Assembly (NCBI GenBank): GCA_963799975.1 | Contig: CAWCZF010000002.1 | Location: forward strand, 1 to 64,000 | DNA from: Actinoallomurus sp963799975 | Lineage (GTDB): Bacteria > Actinomycetota > Actinomycetes > Streptosporangiales > Streptosporangiaceae | Length of the DNA: 64,000 nt | Direction: 5' to 3' | Position numbers and translations under genes: made by a program | The notes under the pieces: generated by a model | What the model saw: the letters and a program-made list of their open reading frames with translations, nothing else | Told to the model about the DNA's origin: nothing | Databases searched by the model: none | Part shown: in pieces, positions 16,915 through 25,084 of the stretch | Layout: each line of letters begins with the position of its first letter | How positions within the stretch are numbered: position 1 is the stretch's first letter

Positions 16915-17502
16915 TCAGGGAGTCGGGTGCTGGTCGGTGGGGTTGCCCTCGGCGGACTTGAGGGTCTTGTGGACGACGCCGATGGAGACTTTCACCCCAG
17001 CGGCGATGGTGCGGATGGATTCGCCGCGCTCGCGGCGGGCGAGGATCGCGGCGCGCTTGTCGTCGTCGACGACGGGTCGGCGGCCGCCGACCTTGCCTTG
17101 CTTACGGGCGGCCTCCAGGCCGTTCTTGGTCTTGCGGACGATGTCGCGGCGGCGGTCTTCGGCCAGGGCGAGCGCCAGGTCGAGGATGAGGGAGCGTTCG
17201 GTGTGCTCGCCGGCCGCGATGCCCTCCAGCACCTTGACGCCGACGCCGCGCTGGAACAGGTCGTTGAGGACGATCAGCCCTTCCAGGAGATTGCGGCCGA
17301 GCCGGTCGACCTCCTGGACGGTCAGCAGGTCGCCGTCGCGGATGTAGGACAGCGCGGTCAGCAGGTCGGGCCGGTCGTCGGTGGCGAGTTTGCCGCTGGT
17401 CTTCTCCTCGAAGACCTTCCAGCAGATGGTGTCGAGGGCGTCGTGCTGTCGCTGGGTGTTCTGCTTGTCGGTGCTGACCCGGACCAGGCCGATGAGCGCC
17501 AT
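16915..17502 (-). CDS. serine recombinase (resolvase/invertase)
   Basis: 195 residues from ATG at 17502, chosen for GGAGGG 10 bases upstream; an in-frame ATG at 17526 is less well placed. Catalytic Ser10 lies in MALIGLVRVSTDKQNTQRQ. Later family blocks are DGDLLTVQEVDRLGRNLLEG and the E-helix region LALALAEDRRRDIVRKT, then a C-terminal HTH (ARRERGESIRTIAAGVKVS). Length and order match Tn3-type resolvases. Six TGAACG boxes lie directly upstream and look like its res site. It probably came in with a Tn3-like transposon; a Tn3 transposase end survives at 19910. Confidence 0.88.
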   Translation of the reverse strand: MALIGLVRVSTDKQNTQRQHDALDTICWKVFEEKTSGKLATDDRPDLLTALSYIRDGDLLTVQEVDRLGRNLLEGLIVLNDLFQRGVGVKVLEGIAAGEHTERSLILDLALALAEDRRRDIVRKTKNGLEAARKQGKVGGRRPVVDDDKRAAILARRERGESIRTIAAGVKVSIGVVHKTLKSAEGNPTDQHPTP

Positions 17503-17516
17503 CGAGAAGCGCCCTC

Positions 17517-17651
17517 CGTTCATCAAACGTGCCGTGAGAGGTAGCTGAACGCTACTGGAAAATGAACGGCCAGATGAACGCTTTGACGAGGTGCGGCGGC
17601 TCGGCCGGGCGCGCTCCTGCCGGCGTTCATCAGACGATCGTTAGATGAACG
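17517..17651. promoter_or_regulatory. res-like resolution site with six TGAACG boxes
   Basis: TGAACG or its complement occurs at 17517, 17546, 17563, 17575, 17624 and 17646. The last two form a 28-bp dyad (17624-17651) with arms CGTTCATC / GATGAACG, further symmetric inner bases and an AT central dinucleotide, the size and layout of res subsite I. The boxes at 17517/17546 form a 35-bp inverted pair, close to the size of subsite II. Subsite I is distal and the others are next to the resolvase start, as in Tn3-type res sites. Confidence 0.7.
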
Positions 17652-17811
17652 ACCGGAGAATATTGGCGGGGACCAGGTGGCTCTACTGACCGACGGATGG
17701 CAGCACGACCTTCCGTTCGCTTCGTGGCCGTCACCGGCCCCGACCGGCATCGACTTGGTCGACACCTCCGGGGCCCGCCCGTCGATCGCCGCGTGAGGTA
17801 GGAGGTCCTCG

Positions 17812-18042
17812 TTACGGCGCGCTGTCCTTGTGGTTCGTGGCGATGATCTGGTTGAGGAGGACGATGGAGGATCCAAGGGCGGCGCCGGCTGCGAGCGCTG
17901 CTTTGGCCAGGTCGTGTTCGCCTGCGAAGACGAGCAGTCCGCTGAGGAAGCCGATGAAGATCGCGGCGAGCAGGATAACCGCCGAGCGGACGGACAACAG
18001 AACCCGATCATCGCGGGCGGGAGGAGTGGATGGCGTCGGCAT
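17812..18042 (-). CDS. small two-TM membrane protein
   Basis: 76 residues from ATG at 18042 (AAGGCGG upstream); the frame is open to 18150 but that extension is Pro/Arg-rich. Two hydrophobic segments (SAVILLAAIFIGFLSGLLVF and KAALAAGAALGSSIVLLNQI) are separated by a short acidic turn, with both ends hydrophilic. No family recognised. It is divergent from the sigma-like gene at 18261, with about 220 bp between them. Confidence 0.5.
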   Translation of the reverse strand: MPTPSTPPARDDRVLLSVRSAVILLAAIFIGFLSGLLVFAGEHDLAKAALAAGAALGSSIVLLNQIIATNHKDSAP

Positions 18043-18260
18043 AGATCCGCCTTCGGCTGGCCGGCCAAGGTGCCGGGCTGGGTTGTTGTGCCGAGACATC
18101 GGTGGCGGAGTCGGGGCGGCCCCCCGATAGGCCGGTGAGTGAAAGAACACACGTTCTGCGCGTGGGGTGGGGAGGCGGATGCCACCGATATCTGAGTGTT
18201 GTCATGCCCGCCGCCGCGTTGGCATGACGGAGAAATGCCAACTGCGGTAGAGATGTCGGC

Positions 18261-18965
18261 ATGGCGGTGGAAGGAGGGGCCAACGCGGACGTCTCACTGG
18301 TGGAGCAAGACGCAGCGCTCTTGAGCGAGTTGGCCCGTTTGAAGTACCAAGGGCCGCTGTATGAGGCGTTCGAGGCCAGGATGTGGCGCTACGGGCTGGG
18401 GGTGATGATGATGTGGCTGGCGGAAGGGGAGATCTTCGCGCTTTCCCGCCGTGGGGGGAGGCCGCTACCGGCGAGTCCCCGGCCATTGAGTCGTGAGGAG
18501 CGTGAGCAACTCGCCACCGACACCGTCGCGGCCACCTGGCGGCGGTTCAAGGCCAAGGCGCTGCTGGGTGGGGAATGGACTCCCGCTGGCGGTGCGGCCG
18601 TCACCACGTACTTCGCACGCTGGCTGATTTCAGACTTCGCCAACGTCTACCGGTCCCTGCTGGTCCGGATCGGCAAGGATGACCACGAGGTCCCGACCGG
18701 CCATATCGGCGAGATCGCGGATGCCCGATCGAGGGCCTGGATCAGTGACCCGGGCGACGACTTTGCCGGGCGGGAGACGTATGACGAGCTGCTCGCGCTC
18801 GCAGACCCGGTCCTGCGACGTATCCTGCTGCTCCGCATCGAGGGGCATTCCCACGCCCAGATCGGCCAAGAGGTCGGCATGAGCGCACGCTCGATCGAGG
18901 GACGCATCCGCCGGTTCCGTGATCGCGTCCAACAGGTCCGCGAACAGGATGGGGAGCAGCTGTGA
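18261..18965 (+). CDS. ECF-like sigma-70 family protein
   Basis: 234 residues. A region-2-like block in the first 140 residues (TDTVAATWRRFKAKALLGG, TYFARWLISDFANVYRSLL) is followed after a linker by a clear region 4: ADPVLRRILLLRIEGHSHAQ, then IGQEVGMSARSIEGRIRRFR. It ends in a GTGA overlap with the vWA gene, so they are coupled. Compared with typical ECF sigmas the N-terminus is long (about 75 extra residues). It may direct polymerase to a private promoter or act as a DNA-binding regulator. Confidence 0.7.
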   Translation: MAVEGGANADVSLVEQDAALLSELARLKYQGPLYEAFEARMWRYGLGVMMMWLAEGEIFALSRRGGRPLPASPRPLSREEREQLATDTVAATWRRFKAKALLGGEWTPAGGAAVTTYFARWLISDFANVYRSLLVRIGKDDHEVPTGHIGEIADARSRAWISDPGDDFAGRETYDELLALADPVLRRILLLRIEGHSHAQIGQEVGMSARSIEGRIRRFRDRVQQVREQDGEQL

Positions 18966-19771
18966 CCGGTCACCCCCACCTTGAGCCGGCCGGCGATGAG
19001 CTCCTCGCGAACTCTTCGCTCGCCGCCCCGGAAGCCGAGGCCCTGCAAGACTTGGTCCCTGATCGGCTTGTCGCTGACGTCCGCCGAGCGATCGCCACGA
19101 CGCCGAGCCACGAGGTCCGATTCAGCACGGTGCGTGTTTTGCCGGTGTATCTGGTCCTCGACGCATCGATGTCAATGCGCACCCACGAAACACTGCTGAA
19201 CGAGACGGTTAGGGAGGTGCTGGACACCTTCAGCGCGAATCCGCTGCTGTCCGATTTCTTTCGGGTGTCCATCGTCGCCTTCGCAGCCGAACCCCAGGTA
19301 ATCCTCAAGATGACCGGGCCAGACGGCTTCGGCAGGATCTCCTGGATCACCACCGGAGGGCCCACGAATTTCGGCCCCCTCTTCGACTTGATGTACACCG
19401 AAATCGAGGAGGACATACGCGCTCTCAGACAAGAGGCGCTGGCGGTCCTCCGACCAGTGGTCTTCCTGCTCACCGACGGAGCACCTACTGACAGTCCCGC
19501 TGAACGATGGCAGGCGGCACACCGCCGACTCACCGACCCAACGTGGAAACCACATCCGCGCATCATCACCTACGGGTTCGGCGATGCCAGCGAATCGATC
19601 CTCGCGCACATGGCGACAAGCGGTGCCTTCATCGCCGACGGAAGTACCCAGAACACCGATGCCGTGACCCAATTCATGTCGTCCATGACGAACTCCCTGG
19701 TCGCATCAGCGGTAACAGGGAAAACGTCTCTTCCTCACCACGTGCCGGGCTATCGGACCGTGACGGTATGA
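18962..19771 (+). CDS. vWA-domain protein (TerY-like)
   Basis: 269 residues from GTG at 18962 overlapping the sigma-like stop. The vWA fold has an intact MIDAS: DASMS in LPVYLVLDASMSMRTHETLL, the Thr in SWITTGGPTNFGPLFDLM, and the Asp of FLLTDGAPTDSP. This is the TerY-like class, often found in operons with a PP2C phosphatase and a Ser/Thr kinase (TerY-P triads), but here the sequence downstream turns into transposon debris after 19.9 kb and no partner enzymes are present. The module is therefore either a sigma/vWA two-gene version or truncated. Confidence 0.8.
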   Translation: MTGHPHLEPAGDELLANSSLAAPEAEALQDLVPDRLVADVRRAIATTPSHEVRFSTVRVLPVYLVLDASMSMRTHETLLNETVREVLDTFSANPLLSDFFRVSIVAFAAEPQVILKMTGPDGFGRISWITTGGPTNFGPLFDLMYTEIEEDIRALRQEALAVLRPVVFLLTDGAPTDSPAERWQAAHRRLTDPTWKPHPRIITYGFGDASESILAHMATSGAFIADGSTQNTDAVTQFMSSMTNSLVASAVTGKTSLPHHVPGYRTVTV

Positions 19772-19909
19772 GCCTTTAAGGTCCTACCTGTATCTGTTCG
19801 GCTACCGAACCGACTGGGCCCACCGCAGGTCGGGGTTTCCCGGCGAAGGGACTGTAAGACACGCTGACAGACCCCGGCGAACTTCATACCCTGCGTTCCG
19901 CTGCGCTGG

Positions 19910-20095
19910 TCAGATCTCATCGTCGTCCTCGGCGCCGTCGGGGTCGCGCAGGTCGCGGATGGCGCCGGGGGCGAGGTCGGGCAGGGCGAGGGTGTAGGTG
20001 CCGTGGACGCCGAGGTGGGAGTGGACGAACGGCGAGAGCCGGGCCATGTCCTCGTCCCGGACGGGGTAGCCCTGGGCTTTGAGCTTGCCGCTGCG
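19910..20095 (-). pseudogene. Tn3-family transposase C-terminal remnant
   Basis: The minus-strand segment LRSGKLKAQGYPVRDEDMAR, then LSPFVHSHLGVHGTYTLALP, followed by an acidic tail ending DDDEI, matches the extreme C-terminus of Tn3 transposases (usual form LSPFxHxHINxLGRYSF). It is cut off upstream at about 20095, where an IS3 fragment begins. Together with the resolvase and res-like site at 16.9-17.7 kb it suggests a dismantled Tn3-type transposon. Confidence 0.7.
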
Positions 20096-20339
20096 GAGTC
20101 GTTGAACAGTCTGTACAAGAAAGAACTCATCGATTTCCGTGGCGCCTGGAAGAGCGTCATGGATGTGACACTCGCCACGATGGATGGGTGGCGTGGTACA
20201 ACTCGGAAAGGATACATTCCTACTGCGGGAATACTCCTCCGCGTGAGTACGAGGAAGCGTTCCACCGGTCACGTGGGGATACACCCCTGGCCGGCTGAGA
20301 ACCAAGCGATCCGGCCTCCAACTTCGCCGGGGCGGTCCA
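20093..20339 (+). pseudogene. IS3-family orfB C-terminal fragment
   Basis: AAESLNSLYKKELIDFRGAW then VMDVTLATMDGW is the catalytic-Glu end of an IS3 OrfB, in the same subgroup as the element at 2540. It is frameshifted near 20190. The right end GCCGGGGCGGTCCA (to 20339) matches the right terminus of that element. Only about 250 bp of the right side remain, directly abutting the Tn3 remnant. Confidence 0.75.
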
Positions 20340-20730
20340 CACAACCCTCCGACCTCATAGCGCGACCTCCCCTCCCAAAGAGGTGATGACTCCGTCCCAT
20401 CCTCCGGCACGCTGTCTACGGCGGTTAACTGGCCCACTGGAGCGGCTCCACATAGCTCCGCCTGGAGATCAAGTGGCGGCTTCATCCGACCCCGGTTCAA
20501 GCCATCAGTGAGAAGAAAGAGCTGGTCACTGGCGGGGCCAAGTCTGGGATCTGGCCAACTTTTCGTGATCGGTTCGGCCCCGGGGCCGGGCTGGGTTCGG
20601 TAGGGATGCCTAGCGCGCGATCAAGATCATCTTCTGGGACCCCTGCTGCCTCACCTGGCCGGAGTCGAGGTCGGGACTGCCCCCAGTTGAGTTGACTCCT
20701 TGCCTGTGAGGATTCGTCCTCACTGGAAGG
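20340..20730. other. gene-free stretch between IS fragments
   Basis: No frame gives a recognisable product. It begins at an IS3 right end and finishes at the start of another IS3-type orfA. It is probably older decayed sequence. Confidence 0.35.
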
Positions 20731-21145
20731 ATGATCAACGTGCCCAAGCCCTTCCCCATCGAGTTCCGCCGCGACGTGGTGGCCGTTGCCCGCAAAGGCC
20801 AGGCGCCGCTGTCGCAGATCGCCAAGGACTTCGGAATCTCCGAATCCTGCCTGCACCGCTGGTTGAAGCTGGCCGACGTCGAAGAAGGCACTCGGCCGGG
20901 TGCCACCGCCTCCGAATCGGCGGAGCTGCGGGAGTTGCGGCGGCGTAACAAGCTGCTGGAACAAGAGAATGAGGTCTTGCGGCGGGCGGCGGCGTCTTCG
21001 CTCGCGAGATCAGCCCAAAATGATGTACCCGCTGGTCCGTGACCTTGCCGCCGAGGGGATCCCCGTGGCGGTGACCTGCCGGGCGCTGGGCTTTGGCAAG
21101 CAGGCGTTCTATGCGTGGAAGCGCAACCCCGTGTCCCGCCCGGAC
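20731..21145 (+). pseudogene. second IS3-type element: orfA plus truncated orfB
   Basis: OrfA (20731-21042) is intact: an HTH (FPIEFRRDVVAVARKGQAPL, IAKDFGISESCLHRWLKLAD) and a leucine zipper (LRRRNKLLEQENEVLRRAAA). OrfB begins in another frame, normal for IS3, as MMYPLVRDLAAEGIPVAVTC then FGKQAFYAWKRNPVS, but stops matching at about 21145, just before a CRISPR-like repeat. The catalytic domain is lost. Confidence 0.8.
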
Positions 21146-21150
21146 TCCCT

Positions 21151-21178
21151 GTGCTCCCCGCACAGGCGGGGATGGTCC
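21151..21178. CRISPR. lone type I-E-like CRISPR repeat
   Basis: GTGCTCCCCGCACAGGCGGG then GATGGTCC: 28 nt with the 7-bp stem TCCCCGC/GCGGGGA and the GATGGTCC end typical of actinomycete I-E repeats. Only one clear copy is present. The next 60-70 bases hold no second clean copy and no cas genes are nearby. A related unit lies at 54787-54815. It is best read as an array remnant, possibly cut by the adjacent IS3 fragment. Confidence 0.5.
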
Positions 21179-21654
21179 AGAGGGCTGGAGGAACACCTGC
21201 AGGAGCGTGGCCCATTCCGCCGCCCTCCCCGCGGGTTCCGACGACTGCTCGCTACCGAGATTACGCGCGAACCACCGTATAGCCGCGGCACGCGCGCAGC
21301 GGGGCACCTGCAGCACACCGACCCCGAAGGCAACCGGATCACTCTGGCAGCCCGCCGGACCGTGCCTTCGCGCCAACGCTGATCTGGCACCCTCATCGTC
21401 GACGGCGAGCGCTGAACCCCACGCCCCGGCTCCCGGCCGGCCGTGCGGTTGCCCTCAGGTGGATGAGCGTAGTCAAGAGCGACATTGCCGAATGTATCTA
21501 CCCGTGATATGACGTATTCATCGGATTTTACTTATAACAACCGCCAGCAGACCTCGTCGTTAATCAATAATCCGTAAGTCTCACACCAACATCCCAATCC
21601 GAAATGTGTTTTTACCTCAGATAAATCACAGGCTTGCCGAAGGAGACGAATGCC
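21179..21654. other. intergenic stretch before the lectin gene
   Basis: From 21179 to about 21410 the sequence is GC-rich with no recognisable product; a C-rich CCCTCCCCGCGGGTTCC near 21224-21240 could be a decayed repeat. From about 21480 the sequence turns AT-rich (TTTTACTTATAACAACC near 21527-21543), a plausible promoter region for the lectin. Confidence 0.4.
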
Positions 21655-22203
21655 ATGAAGAAACTGTTCGCGAGATGGCTCACCGCAGGAATCATCGCAG
21701 GGACGGCGGCCGTCGGCTTACCCGGCGCGGCCACCGCACAAACAGCACGCACCGGTACTCCCGCTTCGGTGCGTCTGCTGCCCACGGGCGAGAGGTTCTG
21801 GAACCGGTACGACGGCCGATGCCTGGACGAGGACCTCGGCGGCGGCGTGCACGACGGCAGCATCGCTCACGTCTGGACCTGCCTCGGCGTCACGGCGGAC
21901 AATCAGTATTGGACCCACTATTCCGACGGCGAGATTCGGAACTCCTACGATAATCGCTGTCTCGACGAGAACCTCGGCGGCGGGTCGTTCAACGGACAGA
22001 TCGTCCACCTGTGGACCTGCAATTACCAGCCCAACCAGAAGTGGACGATTCAGCCGAACGGCTGGATCATCAACCAGTATGACGGGCGATGTCTGGACGA
22101 AAACCTAGGCGGCGGCTCGTTCAACGGGCAGAAGGTTCAAGTTTGGGACTGTCTCGGAACGGCCGGCCAGGCGAACTACAACCAAAGCTGGGGACACCCA
22201 TAA
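21655..22203 (+). CDS. secreted ricin-type beta-trefoil lectin
   Basis: 182 residues from ATG at 21655, with GAAGGAG about 10 bases upstream. A Sec signal peptide (MKKLFARWLTAGIIAGTAAV, cleavage after ATAQ or ATA) is followed by one beta-trefoil built of three homologous units. Each contains a YDGRCLDE- or YDNRCLDE-type block, then LGGG, a H/Q-x-W-x-C strand and a Q-x-W-type end (NQYWTHY, NQKWTIQ, NQSWGHP). The Cys pairs within units and the QxW motifs are those of the ricin B/CBM13 fold, so it should bind sugars outside the cell. No catalytic domain is attached; this is a free lectin. Confidence 0.85.
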   Translation: MKKLFARWLTAGIIAGTAAVGLPGAATAQTARTGTPASVRLLPTGERFWNRYDGRCLDEDLGGGVHDGSIAHVWTCLGVTADNQYWTHYSDGEIRNSYDNRCLDENLGGGSFNGQIVHLWTCNYQPNQKWTIQPNGWIINQYDGRCLDENLGGGSFNGQKVQVWDCLGTAGQANYNQSWGHP

Positions 22204-22687
22204 CCGATCGACCGCGGCCCACGGTCGGCCAGCGCACTGCGTGCGGTCGGCCGCGTGAGCGCGTTCTCGCGGCATGGCCGGGCATCGTGTCGCGTCCTCA
22301 GTGCCGGAGGAGGACCTTCCTTCTTCGGTTCGGCGTCCTGGTACGCCGTGCTCCACGCACCGGAGCACGACGTACTCGTGGCTTCCCCTGATCTCGGGGG
22401 TCGCGGACGAGCGGTCCGCGCCGGCGAAGGCGATTCCCTTCGGCTTGCCGTAGTCGGGCGGGCACCGGAAGGCCGACCGGTTGCGCGGCGGGAGGAGCAG
22501 GACGGCCAGGGCCAGGATCGCACCCGATCCGGACAGGTACTCCGGCAGCCAGTACACCGCACGGGACAGTACTCGCAGGTCCGGGACCGGTATGAAAACC
22601 ACTTCCATCCGACCATGAACCGAGGAGGCCGACCACAGACTACGAGGCACCGCCCGCAAAATCCGGAACCACCCATATCGCAACATC
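22204..22687. other. stretch without a supportable gene
   Basis: Overlapping open frames exist on both strands (for example a minus frame 22105-22767) but they run into the lectin gene and show no domain. The composition changes from GC-rich to AT-rich at about 22690, where the split gene begins. Confidence 0.35.
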
Positions 22688-22950
22688 CTATTTATCGGGA
22701 TATTGCCACGGATGCTTAGCCGCCCTAAATTCCTGTTTGTCATAAATTGATGTATAAATAATCTCAAGGTGTAGACGGTAAACGATAATATTCCATAACT
22801 CCATACGTCTCCTATTTTCCCCGTTCTCCAATAGGATTATGTAATATTCGCCTCCGGCCGGAATAATGCTCTTCTCGTAAAGGATTGCCATACCCGGCCT
22901 GGGATGTATAGTGGCGGCTATTTTGCCAAAAGACTCGTGCCCCCAAGGGC

Positions 22951-24515
22951 CAATGCCATTTAGTTATGCCGCTGGGCTGAAGAGATGTATTTCTGGCGGG
23001 TCTGGATGTCGCATGCCGTGATCTACTGATTTCTTTACTCGGAAAGAGTTGTGACGCTGGCGTTTGACGACCCGCGGGTAGGTACGCATACGGCGGCGGG
23101 GATTCGGTCGTTCCAGAATCTCGGCCAAGGAATCTGCTACGGCCCGGTCAAGGTGTTTCGGGGGAAAAACCCGCCGGCCCGGTGATCTGGCGGCGGACGA
23201 CTCTGAGTGAGCGTATAAATGAGAGCCTGTCGGGGTCGATATCGGCCTGGTCAGCGGCCTCCACCATGAGTCTGCGGACGGCATAATGACTGAGCAGGAA
23301 TCCCCATAGTTCCTGTTCTGCCAGCTCGGGTCCCTTCGATCTCAGGATAGCTCCCGGCCCCTTTTGATGGGTCTTCACCTCATCGAAGACGAGTTCGATC
23401 TCCCACCGCTCATGGTATGCCGCCGCCAATTCCGCCGCAGGTGCCTGCTCCGGATCCAGGATGGTGGTCACTAGAGTAAAGAGCTCTTCCTCGTCTCCTC
23501 GCCCGAGTACCTGGTACTCGAAGACGCGTACATGAAATCCGGGCAGGTCGGTGATCTTAATTGCGCCTTTGCGCAATCGTTCATAGGCCGCCATCTTGCG
23601 CCGCGGATCCGCCGAATATGAGAGGTAAGATCCATCCGGCAGCCATTCTAGAACCGGAAGATCACTGGTCATCTTCGCTCTGAACAGGGCATCAGCGCCA
23701 CCATCTTTGATTCGTTTCAGATTCTCGTGGCTATACATTCCCTTGTCGGCGATAATCAGCATGTCATCACCGACTGCATCCGTGGATAGCAAGCGGGCCG
23801 CCAGCACGATCTCAGTATCCCGTTGTGCACCGATCTCGGCGGCGACGATCGCATGCGTTCCACATTCAGCAAGTCCCGCGACCAGCGCCTTAGGGAATAC
23901 TCCCTTTTCGTCCTTCTTTTTCCCGGAGAAGCCGAAGCGGTCGCCATTGGCAGGGCTATCAAAGACCTCCACATCGAAACCGTCCAGTGCCATGAGCCGC
24001 CATCGCCCCAGCCAGGCGCCTTTCGTGGAGCGCAGGGCGCAGGGAACCGCGACGCGCCCGAACAGCTCACGCATCACTTCGGCGCCCAGGCGCTGCCGGG
24101 CCTGGGTGAGCGCACCTGGCGTCGGAATCGCCCATTCAGATCGCCAGATCCCCAGCCAGCGCAGCCCTTGGACCAGCTTCCGCATGACCTCTTCGTAGGA
24201 TTCCCCGTGAAAAATCGTCAGCGTCATCACGAAGTAGACAACCACGCGTGCGGGTAGTTTACGCAGCCGCTGCTCGCGCCTGCCAGATTCCAGTATGACC
24301 TCATCCACTAGCTCGCGCGGAACGATACGCGCCAACACCCCAATACCGATCCGCTCTGTCACAACTGAACCGTAACCACTGCCACCGCTGCCAGTATCAG
24401 CCATAGCCGAAAAATAGCCGAGTCAGCTCACAGCCGCCAACAAACACCGCAACGCACAACCTCACCTGTGGATATGTGGATATTGCGAGAACGCGTGCTT
24501 AACTAAATGGCATTG
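22951..24515 (-). mobile_element. IS4-family insertion sequence, copy 1 (1565 bp)
   Basis: Terminal inverted repeats CAATGCCATTTAGTTA (left, 22951) and the matching right end (TAACTAAATGGCATTG to 24515). Perfect 10-bp target duplications CCCCAAGGGC at 22941-22950 and 24516-24525 are in the range known for IS4 elements. It contains one transposase gene encoded across a +1 frame change. The intact duplication and still-alignable target gene indicate recent insertion. Confidence 0.9.
22964..24404 (-). CDS. IS4-family transposase, +1 frame change near the C-terminus
   Basis: The first frame (ATG 24404 to stop 23148) carries the DDE domain: MALDGFDVEVFDSP (first Asp), MLIIADKGMYSHENLKRI (second Asp) and YHERWEIELVFDEVK, an exact Y-x2-R-x3-E-x6-K (YREK) signature holding the catalytic Glu. 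At GGGTTTTTCCCCCGAAA (T-run/C-run at 23160-23169) the conserved sequence continues in the +1 frame as VFPPKHLDRAVADSLAEILE to a stop at 22964, adding about 65 residues. The divergent copy at 25085 changes frame at the same codon and keeps a similar tail, so the shift may be programmed. Confidence 0.85.
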
Positions 24516-24766
24516 CCCCAAGGGCCGATCGATTGCCCGTCAAACTTTACGTGACTCGCTTTTATTATCGCGGGCCCCAGGCCACGGTTATCCACCCTGA
24601 GTCCTATTGTTCCGCTATCATCATGCTTAATGCTCACGATCGCGAGCATTGGTGTCACGGATGCGATATTATGCCGCTTGATGGCCTGGGTTTGATTGTA
24701 TGACACCCAGAGCGAACCGATGGCAATAGCAACCGCCGAGATGGCGATTATAGTATTCGCATTCAC

Positions 24767-24938
24767 TCTTCCTCATTAACCATGCAAGATCTGTAGCTTA
24801 GACGCAGCCGAACACCCAGCAGTTCCCGTCAGCAACGATGCGTTCACAAGATCCATCACTTAGCCAGTCACATACAAGATCCGTACTGATGAGCATGCCA
24901 CGCGCCTCACTCCGGAACCTGTCAAACCGGATGAGACG
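24767..24938. other. promoter-proximal stretch of the split gene
   Basis: AT-richer intergenic DNA with three CAAGATC(C/T) copies (near 24784, 24848 and 24885). No gene. It may hold the promoter for the small membrane protein before the IS insertion. Confidence 0.35.
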
Positions 24939-25080
24939 TCAGGCTACGTGTGTGGTTTGTGGTGAGGGGTCGGTGTGAAGGGTCTCGGGTGGTTGGTTGA
25001 TCCAGACCTTGGCCGGTAGTTGCGGTGGGTGTGGGCGTCGGCCGGGGAACCGTTCGGGGTGGGTGAGGAAGGCCGCGTGC
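24939..25080 (-). pseudogene. IS3-family orfB C-terminal scrap
   Basis: On the minus strand a frame reads THPERFPGRRPHPPQLPAKV then WINQP, ending TTHVA and a stop at 24939. It resembles the extreme C-terminus of IS3-family integrase proteins (AAHPERFVRxPPxPPxLPxxVWINPP). The remainder is lost where the second IS4 copy begins at 25085. Confidence 0.6.
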
Positions 25081-25084
25081 AGGG

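Larger units (their letters stand above)
22688..24766 (-). pseudogene. small membrane protein gene split by IS4 insertion
   Basis: The N-terminal part lies at 24766-24516 (MNANTIIAISAVAIAIGSLW, a membrane segment, then LRVDNRGLGPAIIK and DGQSIGPWG). The C-terminal part lies at 22950-22688 (MAILYEKSIIPAGGEYYIIL to KHPWQYPDK). Removing 22951-24515 and one copy of the 10-bp duplication CCCCAAGGGC rejoins GGC CCT TGG GGG CAC in one frame, giving a protein of about 168 residues. The segment VDNRGLGPAII is typical of small actinomycete proteins with one N-terminal TM and a beta-rich domain of unknown role. It is AT-richer than its surroundings, suggesting acquisition. Confidence 0.85.

Noticed and set aside
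22105..22767. Minus-strand frame of 220 codons overlapping the lectin
   Set aside because: No domain, no ribosome-binding site, and it overlaps a well-supported gene by 99 bases.
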